The position numbers were made by a program, and so were the translations under genes. Shown here piece by piece: positions 51,497-59,204 of a stretch of DNA of 64,000 bases. The notes beneath the pieces are model-generated. The model searched no databases. It was not told where the DNA came from and saw only the letters and a list, made by a program, of their open reading frames with translations. The stretch comes from VGJW01 sp035285595 (GTDB lineage Bacteria; Cyanobacteriota; Sericytochromatia; S15B-MN24; VGJW01): assembly GCA_035285595.1 (NCBI GenBank), contig JAYKGV010000042.1, positions 5,639-69,638 of the forward strand, read 5' to 3'. Each line of letters starts with the position of its first letter. The stretch's first letter is position 1.

Positions 51497-53299
51497 ATGC
51501 TTTCGGCTGTCCCGCCGGAGCTGCCCGACCTTGGCGAAGTCACGGTCGCAGCTCACCGCCCCCGCCCCGAAGATCGGACGCAGGCTGTCACACGCCTGAC
51601 CGCCGAAGACTTGCGTCGATCGGGAGCCAGAACCCTCGGCGAGTTGCTCTCACGCCAAGCCGGCTTGGCCATCCGCAGCTACGGTGAACCCGGCGCACTG
51701 GCCACCGCCTCGTGGCGCGGGGTGGGAGCCGAAGGCGTGCTTGTCGTCCGCGATGGCGTAAGACTCAACGACCCGAGGCTTGGCCAAGTCGACCTCGGCA
51801 GCCTGCTCCTGGAAGGGCTCGAAGAGGTCGAGATCCGTGCGGGAGGCGGGTCGGGGCCCTATGGCGCCGATGCCACGGGTGGCGTCATCCTGCTGACCTC
51901 GTCCCGGCGGCCTGTCCGACGAGCCACTCTCGGAGCCGGCAGTCTGGGTGAGCAATCCTACGGGATCACACTGGCAAATGCCGATGAACAAGGAAGATTC
52001 TCTCTCTCCGTCAGGCAACTGCGCGCCGACAATGCCTACGCCTTCAGTCGAAACGGTCAACCCGCCGGCAACCGGGTGAATGCCGCCACCGAGCAACTGC
52101 AAGGCACCCTGGATCTGGAGCGACGCCTCGATGGCGGGCGCCTGCTGTTCCAATGGGTCGGAGGAAGTTTCGGCAAAGGACTTCCCGGCGATATCCATCA
52201 GCCCACTCCCCGTGCGATCCAGGCGGATGCGCGCTGGCTGGGCGCGCTGACGTGGGACACGCGCGACGAACGTGGACTCGGGCAGGAATGGCAAATTTCG
52301 CGTCAGGGCACGCGAACCGTGCTCGCCGATCCGGACCGAGTTTTCGGGCCTAAGCAGGAGCAAACGGGCTTTCAGAGCACCGAGGCCCGGTTCCGTCATC
52401 AGGCTGCCCTGGGGGACCATATTCTAGATGGTGGTTTGACCACCTCATGGCATCAGGCCGAGCGTCTTTCCGACCGCTGGCAGCAAGCCCTGTTTCTCGA
52501 GGATATCTGGCAGCCCATTCGAGGCCTGACAGGTGTGGCATCCCTGCGGTACGAGCAGTTCGGGGTCCAGGGGGATCAGGGCGGGCTCTCTCCGCGCCTC
52601 GGCCTCTCTTGGGAGGCCCTTCCCGGTGCCACGCTGCGCTGGCGCAGTGGACAGACCTTCCGGGCCCCGACCCTGAACGATCTCTACTGGCCCAGAAGTC
52701 GTGACGCAGCCGGAAACCCGCTGCTCAAGCCCGAGCGAAACTGGCAGGACGAAATCGGCCTGGACTGGAAGCCGGGGGATAGCTTCTCGGGACAAGCCAC
52801 CCTTTTCCGACGGGACGGCACGGATACCATTGCCTGGCAGCCGGGAGCGGGGGGGCAATGGCGCCCTGACAACATCGGCAGGACCCTCGGCCAAGGCATC
52901 GAAGCCAAGCTCTCGTGGCGCCCCGTTCCTGAGTGGACGCTGTCGCTGCACGAGACATGGACGCGCACGATCGACGGGCGGACGACCGGGGCCACAGCCG
53001 GTCGGGAACTTCCCTTCCGTCCGGACCATGTGGCCGGTGGTGCCCTGACGTGGCAACCTGCCGAAGCCCTTGCGGCAACGTTCCGGGTTGACCATCAGGG
53101 ACGTCGGTTTTCCACCGCCAGCGAAACCGGGCGCTTGGACCCCGCGACGGTCATGGGCCTGCAGTTGGCATGGAAGACAGAGCAACACGGCATCCTCTCA
53201 CTGACGGCCGATGACCTGGCCGACAGTCGTCCCGTCTACCAACCCGGTTATCCGACGCCGGGACGGACGGCACAACTGACCTGGGCAAGTGATTTCTGA
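51497..53299 (+). CDS. btuB: TonB-dependent receptor, BtuB-like (vitamin B12 uptake)
   Basis: 600 residues. The plug domain is clear: RLTAEDLRRSGARTLGELLSRQ (TonB/plug entry), VRDGVRLNDP, IRAGGGSGPYGADATGGVILL; about twenty barrel strands follow and the last strand ends in LTWASDF with a terminal Phe, the outer-membrane assembly signal. It is expected to import cobalamin, as the riboswitch upstream indicates. No signal peptide is visible: in-frame codons upstream back to the stop at 51428 contain no ATG, GTG or TTG. A frameshift, missing bases or a non-standard start may hide the leader. The next gene is a propeller lipoprotein. Confidence 0.88.
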   Translation: MLSAVPPELPDLGEVTVAAHRPRPEDRTQAVTRLTAEDLRRSGARTLGELLSRQAGLAIRSYGEPGALATASWRGVGAEGVLVVRDGVRLNDPRLGQVDLGSLLLEGLEEVEIRAGGGSGPYGADATGGVILLTSSRRPVRRATLGAGSLGEQSYGITLANADEQGRFSLSVRQLRADNAYAFSRNGQPAGNRVNAATEQLQGTLDLERRLDGGRLLFQWVGGSFGKGLPGDIHQPTPRAIQADARWLGALTWDTRDERGLGQEWQISRQGTRTVLADPDRVFGPKQEQTGFQSTEARFRHQAALGDHILDGGLTTSWHQAERLSDRWQQALFLEDIWQPIRGLTGVASLRYEQFGVQGDQGGLSPRLGLSWEALPGATLRWRSGQTFRAPTLNDLYWPRSRDAAGNPLLKPERNWQDEIGLDWKPGDSFSGQATLFRRDGTDTIAWQPGAGGQWRPDNIGRTLGQGIEAKLSWRPVPEWTLSLHETWTRTIDGRTTGATAGRELPFRPDHVAGGALTWQPAEALAATFRVDHQGRRFSTASETGRLDPATVMGLQLAWKTEQHGILSLTADDLADSRPVYQPGYPTPGRTAQLTWASDF

Positions 53300-53328
53300 C
53301 CCCCCGAACCACAAGAAAGGCAGCCTCC

Positions 53329-54483
53329 TTGACCAAGTCACCTCACGTCTTTGTCGCCCTGTCTCTCGGCCTTGCCGGCTGCCAGACCCTCGCGACAAAC
53401 GCCCTGAATCCGCAGGCCAGTCCGTCCCCGACGCCTTCGGCCACTGCCACGCCGTCGGTTGCTGCCACACCCGCCCCCGGGGCAACCGAGGCACCGGAGG
53501 TACGGTTCTGGGAAACCACGGGTTCAGCCACCGCGTCCTTCCTCGTGATGCACGGACTCGGTCAGACCGTGGAGCGCGTCGATCCCGCGACAGGCAAACT
53601 CACGAGGCTCTTCGAGACAGGAAAGTGGCCGAACCAGCTCGTACGCATCGGCAGTTCACTCATGACGGTTGAGTCCAACGAAGCCAAGCTTGCGGTGGGT
53701 CCCTTCAGTGCCCCCGCCATCGAGCGGCGCATCAGCCTCGAACTGGGCAGCAACCCGATGGAGGTCATCGAAGCCGGCTCTGACGAGGTGCTTGTCAGCT
53801 CCGTCATGGTCAAAAAGGCCTTCCTCGTTCGCCTGAGCGACGGGACGACCCTCAAGACCCTGGACCTTCCCGGCGGGCATCAAACCCAGGGCGCCATGGC
53901 CCGGCTCGACAACCGCATCTATATGGCGGCTGCCGACACCAGCTATGAGAGCACTCCACCCTACGCCGCCACCACAACGTGGTCTGGCATCCAGGTCTAT
54001 GACATCGACCAGAAAGCCTTTGTCGCGCCCATTTCCCTCGAGACCACCGTCACTCCATGGGCTATCGCCACCTTGCCCAGCAAGCGCCTCGCCGTCGGCA
54101 CGGTCTCGGGCGGCCTGATCGTGGACCCGAAGGAAGCCATGGTCACGGCCACCCTCGATGCAGGAGCCCGCTTCGCCTCCATCGCCGTCGACGGTGACGG
54201 CAAGGGCTGGGCTGGACTCGGGGCCTCGGTCGATGGCAAGAGCCTCGGCAGCGGCCTCGTCCGCTTCGATCCGACCTCGGGCCAAATCCTGACGGACTCG
54301 CGCAAGGACTGGAGCGCCAGCCCGGGCGACACCTCGGCCTCACGGTTGGTGGTCAAGGGCAAATATGCCTGGGTGCCCAACTTCGGCGAAGACAAGGTAA
54401 CCGTCATGGATCTGGCCAGCGCCAGCGTCGTCAGCCGCACCGACGTGGGGGATGGTCCTCAGGCCCTCGTGCTGGAAGACTGA
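53329..54483 (+). CDS. YncE-like beta-propeller lipoprotein (BtuG-like)
   Basis: 384 residues from a TTG with an AAAGG site. Signal peptide and lipobox LAGC with Cys18, then a Pro/Thr/Ala-rich linker to about 58. The rest is a seven-bladed propeller of YncE/quinoprotein type, with blades ending like TVERVDPATGKLTRLFETG, GIQVYDIDQKAFVAPI and KVTVMDLASASVV. Bacteroidetes BtuG, a surface propeller lipoprotein, binds B12 and docks on BtuB; the position right after a riboswitch-controlled BtuB suggests the same role here. It is inference, as the family similarity is generic. Confidence 0.78.
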   Translation: MTKSPHVFVALSLGLAGCQTLATNALNPQASPSPTPSATATPSVAATPAPGATEAPEVRFWETTGSATASFLVMHGLGQTVERVDPATGKLTRLFETGKWPNQLVRIGSSLMTVESNEAKLAVGPFSAPAIERRISLELGSNPMEVIEAGSDEVLVSSVMVKKAFLVRLSDGTTLKTLDLPGGHQTQGAMARLDNRIYMAAADTSYESTPPYAATTTWSGIQVYDIDQKAFVAPISLETTVTPWAIATLPSKRLAVGTVSGGLIVDPKEAMVTATLDAGARFASIAVDGDGKGWAGLGASVDGKSLGSGLVRFDPTSGQILTDSRKDWSASPGDTSASRLVVKGKYAWVPNFGEDKVTVMDLASASVVSRTDVGDGPQALVLED

Positions 54484-54495
54484 CGCCGACAGGCA

Positions 54496-54525
54496 AAGGG
54501 GCGGGCCCGGATGGACCCGCCCCTT
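54496..54525. terminator. Bidirectional terminator
   Basis: A 10-bp perfect stem AAGGGGCGGG / CCCGCCCCTT with a 10-nt loop lies between the convergent propeller lipoprotein and EF-hand genes. A CTTCTTCC tail follows. It should end transcription from both sides. Confidence 0.85.
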
Positions 54526-54537
54526 CTTCCTGCGTCG

Positions 54538-55773
54538 CTACTTCTGCGCGAACCAGACGTCCTCGGTCATCTGCCGCTCGCCATTGCGAACCATGCTGGA
54601 GCGGTCGAGAGTCTCGCCACGAGCATTGGTCTCGGCATGGTTCTGGACCGACAACTCCGTGATGCCCAGCTCGGCCATGGTCTTGAGCTCGCCCTCGTCA
54701 ATCCGGGCGTCGCCGTCCGCATCAACCCAGGTCTTGAGACCCTCGAGCTCCTTGCCTGTCAGGCGGCCATCCCCATCCACATCATGGCTACGCATCTTGT
54801 CATAGCCGCTGCCATACTTGCCACCTTCGTCACCGAAGAGGCGCTTGCCGTCGATCTCGCCATCGCCAGCCGCCGCTGCCGTAGCCCCGCCATCGCGGTC
54901 ATCAACCACCAAACCATCCTGGCCCGACATCCATTCGATCTCGTCCTTGTCACCATCTCCGTCGATGTCGAACATGACCGTCTTGCCAACTTGGCCGTCG
55001 ATGCGTTCCTTGGCGGTCGACACGCCCGTGGTGCCAATCTTGCCATCGCCATCCAGATCAAGCGCGACCGGAGAAGCCGTCTTTTGAGCGGCGCCATAGG
55101 CAGAACGTGCGGCTTCCATGTCCCCGTTCTGGTAGGCCTTGATCGCATCACGCAGCAGACCACCGCCGATGGGTCCCGTGCCTTGCGTGGGGTCGACGTT
55201 ACGACCGATACCGTTCCAGTCCCCGAAGGACGCCTGCAGGTCGGCCATCATCTCCGGCGGCACCGTGTTGGACTTACCGCTCAGGAAGTCATCGACCTTC
55301 TCCTGCTTCGCACAGAAATCGCAGATGGCCTTCACGGCCTTGCCCGCCTCGGCCAGGTCGGGCGGATTCTGCCTGAGCGCGAAGAGCAACCGCTCGATCA
55401 TCTGCCGCAACTCGAGAGGGAACACATTCTTCAGGGCCTCGTCCTGCGAGACCTTGCCCGAGAGAACGTTGCCGACGATGCCCTGAACATCGACTCCGGC
55501 GACTTGCTTGGGCAACTCCGGAAACATTGCTCCCACATCATCCACGAGCTTCGGAGCCGGGAAGTCGGGCAATGCCGGGTCCAGAGAAACTTGCGACACT
55601 TGGCCCTGTGGGACGAATGAAGCCTCATCATTGAAGGCCGCCAACACTCCCTGAGCGGCGGCATTATCCATGCCAAAGCCCTGCACCGATACGATACCCG
55701 CCTGACTCGAGGCCGGTGTTGCCGTTGGCGCGGCGGCGGCTTTCACGGTCTGTCCCAGCGACTGGATGGCCAT
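54538..55773 (-). CDS. Leaderless EF-hand calcium-binding protein
   Basis: 411 residues with a strong AAAGGAG site before the ATG. No signal peptide; the first 35 residues are Ala/Thr/Gln-rich. A helical middle contains the sole cysteines, a CDFC pair at 151-154. From about 237 on, a chain of acidic loops (DLDGDGKIG, DIDGDGDKDEIE, DVDGDGRLTGKE, DADGDARIDEGE) resembles the EF-hand-like domain common in calcium-binding RTX-type surface proteins, including LFGDEGG and MAELGITELS. Probably secreted by a non-Sec route or cytoplasmic; partner unknown. Confidence 0.82.
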   Translation of the reverse strand: MAIQSLGQTVKAAAAPTATPASSQAGIVSVQGFGMDNAAAQGVLAAFNDEASFVPQGQVSQVSLDPALPDFPAPKLVDDVGAMFPELPKQVAGVDVQGIVGNVLSGKVSQDEALKNVFPLELRQMIERLLFALRQNPPDLAEAGKAVKAICDFCAKQEKVDDFLSGKSNTVPPEMMADLQASFGDWNGIGRNVDPTQGTGPIGGGLLRDAIKAYQNGDMEAARSAYGAAQKTASPVALDLDGDGKIGTTGVSTAKERIDGQVGKTVMFDIDGDGDKDEIEWMSGQDGLVVDDRDGGATAAAAGDGEIDGKRLFGDEGGKYGSGYDKMRSHDVDGDGRLTGKELEGLKTWVDADGDARIDEGELKTMAELGITELSVQNHAETNARGETLDRSSMVRNGERQMTEDVWFAQK

Positions 55774-55890
55774 GCGTGGAACTCCTTTCCTGATTTGTTA
55801 TGCACGAAATTCGTCCCGGAAGAGCAAAATTTCACACAAGCCAAACGCAGTCCAAGGCCATCCTCAAAACCGGCCCCGGGAAGGCGTCGA

Positions 55891-56511
55891 TCAGCGCCAG
55901 GAAACCAAACGTTCCAACGTGTGACGATGGCGTACCCCCCCCTCCTCCGCAGGACGTCCAACAGCCACGAGCGCAGGTATGCGGACATGCCCGGGCAAGC
56001 CGAGCAGCGTACGGACCCGCTCGGGATCAAAGCCCTGCATCGGCGAGGTACCCAGTCCCATGGACGCGGCAAGAAGCAACAGGTAGCCCAATACGATGCC
56101 ACCCTGCGTTGTCCCGAAGGCCTCGAGCTCCTGAGGATCCAGACCGCCATAAGCCTCCTGGACCTTGGCCACGAAGGCGGCCCGCTTCTCTGCGTCGGTT
56201 TCGGGAGAGACCAACTCATCCGCATGAGCCAGCACATCCTGCATGTCCGTGTACAGCACGATGACCGCAGGTGCGGCACCTACCTGCGGCTGGCCGTAGG
56301 CAGCCTCCTGCAGGCGGGCTTTGAGATCCGGTTCCTGAACCACGACAAACCGCCAAGGCTGCACGTTGTAGGCCGAAGGCGCCTGGGCAGCGGCCGATAG
56401 CAGAGCCTCGAGTTCTGCGCGAGACAAAGCGCCTTGCACATAACGTCGGATCGAAACCCGTCCGTGGGCAGCCTCCTGGGCCGTCAGAGCCGTTTGTTCC
56501 GATGTGACCAT
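55891..56511 (-). CDS. Nitroreductase-family flavoprotein
   Basis: 206 residues. Typical features: RVSIRRYVQGALSRAELEALLSAAAQAPSAYNVQPWRFVVV (FMN-binding N-terminal region), and the GIVLGYLLLLAASMGLGTSPM and later LGLPGHVRIPALVAVGRP segments. It uses FMN to reduce nitro or quinone compounds with NAD(P)H. It stands alone, with the 117-bp gap to the EF-hand gene and a longer gap upstream. Confidence 0.92.
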   Translation of the reverse strand: MVTSEQTALTAQEAAHGRVSIRRYVQGALSRAELEALLSAAAQAPSAYNVQPWRFVVVQEPDLKARLQEAAYGQPQVGAAPAVIVLYTDMQDVLAHADELVSPETDAEKRAAFVAKVQEAYGGLDPQELEAFGTTQGGIVLGYLLLLAASMGLGTSPMQGFDPERVRTLLGLPGHVRIPALVAVGRPAEEGGVRHRHTLERLVSWR

Positions 56512-56896
56512 GTGCGCACTCTCCGTAGATGTAACAGGACAACAAGTTCCACGGATCCTGACGAGGCGTCAAGGCTTTCCAGCCAGGAGGCCGGTCACCC
56601 GGTCAGGGAGGTCATCTGTCCAAGAAGGTCCCCTGTCGCGTGCGCTGACCATGCCCCTGCGTCATCTTTCATGCCCGTGCCCGCGTGCTGCCGGGAGAGC
56701 TCGTCACGCCTGCCCTTACACCCCGTAACCCCTCACCTCTTTGCCTTCGCTCCAAGACAAGGCAAGCTCCCCCCGGCGCGGGGCAGAGGCCCTGCTTAGG
56801 GAACAACCCTGGGAGCAGTCAAGGAGATCCGAAGACGGACTCACACGACCAAGGCCAGGCCAGGGCCCGGTGCAGTCGCCCCTGAACGTACCCCGT
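56512..56896. other. Intergenic stretch, no supported gene
   Basis: 385 bp between the nitroreductase and aldo/keto-reductase genes. Only short overlapping open frames are present, none with protein-like composition or a ribosome site. I see no tRNA, SRP RNA, tmRNA or 6S RNA signature. It should hold the nitroreductase promoter; a structured small RNA is not excluded. Confidence 0.5.
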
Positions 56897-57736
56897 TCAG
56901 GGCATCTGGCGGGGATCCCATCCCGTAACCGCTCCCTCCTCGAGGCCATCCAGCCGTTCCATGAGATCGGGCCCCAGCGTCCAACCGAAGAGCTGGGCAT
57001 TTTCCGCCATGCGCTCCGCCGAGACTGTCTTGGGCAGCACGACCAGACCGTGCTCGAGGCCCCAGCGCAACAGGACCTGGGCCGGGCTACGATCAACGGC
57101 ACGTGATACTTCGAGCAAAACGGGGTGGTCCATCCGGCGAGCTTTGACCAACGGACTGTAAGCCTCGACGATGACCCCTTGCTTCTGACACCACGACCGC
57201 ACCTCACGCTGCTGCAAGAAGGGATGGACTTCGATCTGATTAACGGCGGGGGGTTCGTTGGCGTGCACCGTCAGTTCCTCGAGGTGGTGCACCATGTAGT
57301 TGCTGACCCCGATGGCACGTACCATCCCATCCTCTCGGCAACGCTCGAGCGCCCGCCAGGTCTCCCTGCGCAAACCCGCCACCGGCCAATGGACCAACAT
57401 CAAGTCGAGCGGCCCGAGTCCCAAGCGCTCCAGACTGCCCTCCACGGCGCGCAGGGTCGCATCATAGCCGTGATCGTCGTTCCACACCTTGCTGGTCACG
57501 AAGACGTCGCCTCTCGGCAAGGCCAAGGAGCGCACAGCCTCCCCCACCTCCCGCTCGTTCCCGTAGATCCTGGCGGTATCCACGTGTCGATAACCCTGCC
57601 GCAGCGCTTCTTGCACCACAGCCACTCCAGCGAGGCCTTCAGGAACCCGGTATACACCGAGGCCCACCCAAGGAAGGCGGCCACCGGTCGGCAAAGACAC
57701 GCAAGATGCAAGGCTGTCGGGCAGAGGGTGTGTCAT
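56897..57736 (-). CDS. Aldo/keto reductase
   Basis: 279 residues from the ATG at 57736. The catalytic tetrad is in place: Asp in HVDTARIYGNE with Tyr, Lys in VTSKVW and His in LVHWP. The AKR signature IGVSNYMVHHLEEL and the C-terminal LPKTVSAERMAENAQLF (NADPH phosphate binding) follow. It reduces aldehydes and ketones with NADPH. Closest to the 2,5-diketogluconate-reductase-like group; substrate unknown. Confidence 0.92.
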   Translation of the reverse strand: MTHPLPDSLASCVSLPTGGRLPWVGLGVYRVPEGLAGVAVVQEALRQGYRHVDTARIYGNEREVGEAVRSLALPRGDVFVTSKVWNDDHGYDATLRAVEGSLERLGLGPLDLMLVHWPVAGLRRETWRALERCREDGMVRAIGVSNYMVHHLEELTVHANEPPAVNQIEVHPFLQQREVRSWCQKQGVIVEAYSPLVKARRMDHPVLLEVSRAVDRSPAQVLLRWGLEHGLVVLPKTVSAERMAENAQLFGWTLGPDLMERLDGLEEGAVTGWDPRQMP

Positions 57737-57755
57737 GCCCCCATCATGACAGGCC

Positions 57756-58673
57756 TCAGGCTCCCATGAGCTGCTGCCACAAACGTCTGATCCGCTCGGT
57801 AAACGGCGGATGGGTCGTGGCGACATCCGCTTGCCCCCGCGCCCAACGTTCCGCGAGGAAACGCTGGTTCAGCTCAATCGCGGCCTCGGGCCGAAATCCC
57901 GCTCGAGTCGCAAGATCAAGGCCCACGGCATCCGCTTGATTCTCGAAGGCCCTGCTGATGGCCTCGGTCATCCGCTGGAACATCCCGATGACTTGGCTGC
58001 CGCCCGGAATACGCGACAGGAGGGAGGCGAGCCTGCCCTTCTCCTGATTGAGGGCCATCATGCCCGAACCATCACGATTGCGGTCATGCGCGATCTCATG
58101 GGCCATCACGAAGGCCAGCTCATCCTCAGACTTCATCTTGGCCAGCATCCCGCGGGTGATGGCCACGACCCCTCCACCAAGCGAGTACGCATTGGCGGTA
58201 GGGTCATCGAGCACCACGGCCCTGATGGCCTTGCCCCCCGCAGCGGCAGCCAGTCGATCCACGACCGCCTGAACCCGACCCTGGACGGCCGGATCACGCA
58301 CCACCCCCGAGTTGCCGTAGCGTGCCGCAGTCTCGGCAATCGTTTGCTGGAGCAACTGGCGTGACGCCTGCTGCTCCACCTGGACGGGAACTTGGCGCCG
58401 TCCGCCCAGGAAAACCTGCTGGAACCGTTGCCAGACGCTCTGGATCAGGCCCTGTACCTGCGTGGCGGCTCGTCCGACGGCCTCCCGCACGCGCCCGACC
58501 ACGCCCGGCGCCGCAACGCCGGCATAGGCCTGAGGACGGACCGCCGAGGAGAGCTGCAGTCGATCCGTGGACGCGGAGCGTGGCGCTTCCAGCTTTTCGG
58601 TACCGGACGACAAGGGAACCGATCCGGACCGCAGGTCAGCCGTCTGACCCAGCGGACGCGTCTTGACGTTCAT
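57756..58673 (-). CDS. M48-family metalloprotease without signal peptide
   Basis: 305 residues from the ATG at 58673. The zinc motif HEIAH is at 192-196, with the downstream acidic ligand in RAFENQADAVGLD (third ligand Glu), and the fold-typical VVLDDPTANAYSLGGGVVAITRGML precedes. The N-terminal 100 residues are Ser/Thr/Gln-rich and disordered; no signal peptide or transmembrane helix is evident, unlike HtpX or the periplasmic BepA/LoiP proteases. The gene directly precedes the aldo/keto-reductase gene (19-bp gap). Substrate unknown. Confidence 0.88.
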   Translation of the reverse strand: MNVKTRPLGQTADLRSGSVPLSSGTEKLEAPRSASTDRLQLSSAVRPQAYAGVAAPGVVGRVREAVGRAATQVQGLIQSVWQRFQQVFLGGRRQVPVQVEQQASRQLLQQTIAETAARYGNSGVVRDPAVQGRVQAVVDRLAAAAGGKAIRAVVLDDPTANAYSLGGGVVAITRGMLAKMKSEDELAFVMAHEIAHDRNRDGSGMMALNQEKGRLASLLSRIPGGSQVIGMFQRMTEAISRAFENQADAVGLDLATRAGFRPEAAIELNQRFLAERWARGQADVATTHPPFTERIRRLWQQLMGA

Positions 58674-58760
58674 CAGGAATCCCCCTGGTGGACTATCGCC
58701 AGCACACACCTCTCTCGCTCGGAGTTTCAAGCAAAATTCACAATCGGGCTAACATGAGGC

Positions 58761-59192
58761 ATGGCTTCACTTTATCCGTGGCTCAAGGCCCTCCACGTCA
58801 TTTCGGTCATCGCGTGGATGGCTGGCCTGTTGTACCTGTTCCGGCTCTTCGTGTACCACGGCACCGAGACCGAAGCTGTCGTCAGGACCCGGCTGGTGGA
58901 GTGGGAGCGCAGGCTGTTCACCTACATCTCGACACCTGCGATGGTCGCCACGCTGGTCTTCGGGTCCGGAATGGTGGCGGTTCAGCCCGGTCTGCTGCGA
59001 CAGCCGTGGTTCCACGGCAAGCTCGTCCTCGTCCTCCTGCTGATCGGCGTGCACCACGTCGCCCTTCCGCTGCGTCGGCGGTTGGCCGCCAACGCAGCCG
59101 TGCCCTCGGACACCCGGCTACGCATCCTGAACGAGGTCCCCACGCTGCTGATGATCGGCATCGTGCTGCTCGTCATCCTGAAGCCCTTCTGA
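58761..59192 (+). CDS. hemJ: Protoporphyrinogen IX oxidase HemJ
   Basis: 143 residues, full length. Four membrane helices; LYPWLKALHVISVIAWMAGLLYLFRLFVYH carries the key His and Arg. TEAVVRTRLVEWERRLFTYISTPAM and PWFHGKLVLVLLLIGVHH match HemJ. It oxidises protoporphyrinogen IX in haem synthesis using haem as cofactor and is typical of Cyanobacteria, Alphaproteobacteria and their relatives. Solitary; no other haem gene is near. Confidence 0.93.
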   Translation: MASLYPWLKALHVISVIAWMAGLLYLFRLFVYHGTETEAVVRTRLVEWERRLFTYISTPAMVATLVFGSGMVAVQPGLLRQPWFHGKLVLVLLLIGVHHVALPLRRRLAANAAVPSDTRLRILNEVPTLLMIGIVLLVILKPF

Positions 59193-59204
59193 CGGATTCC
59201 GGGC

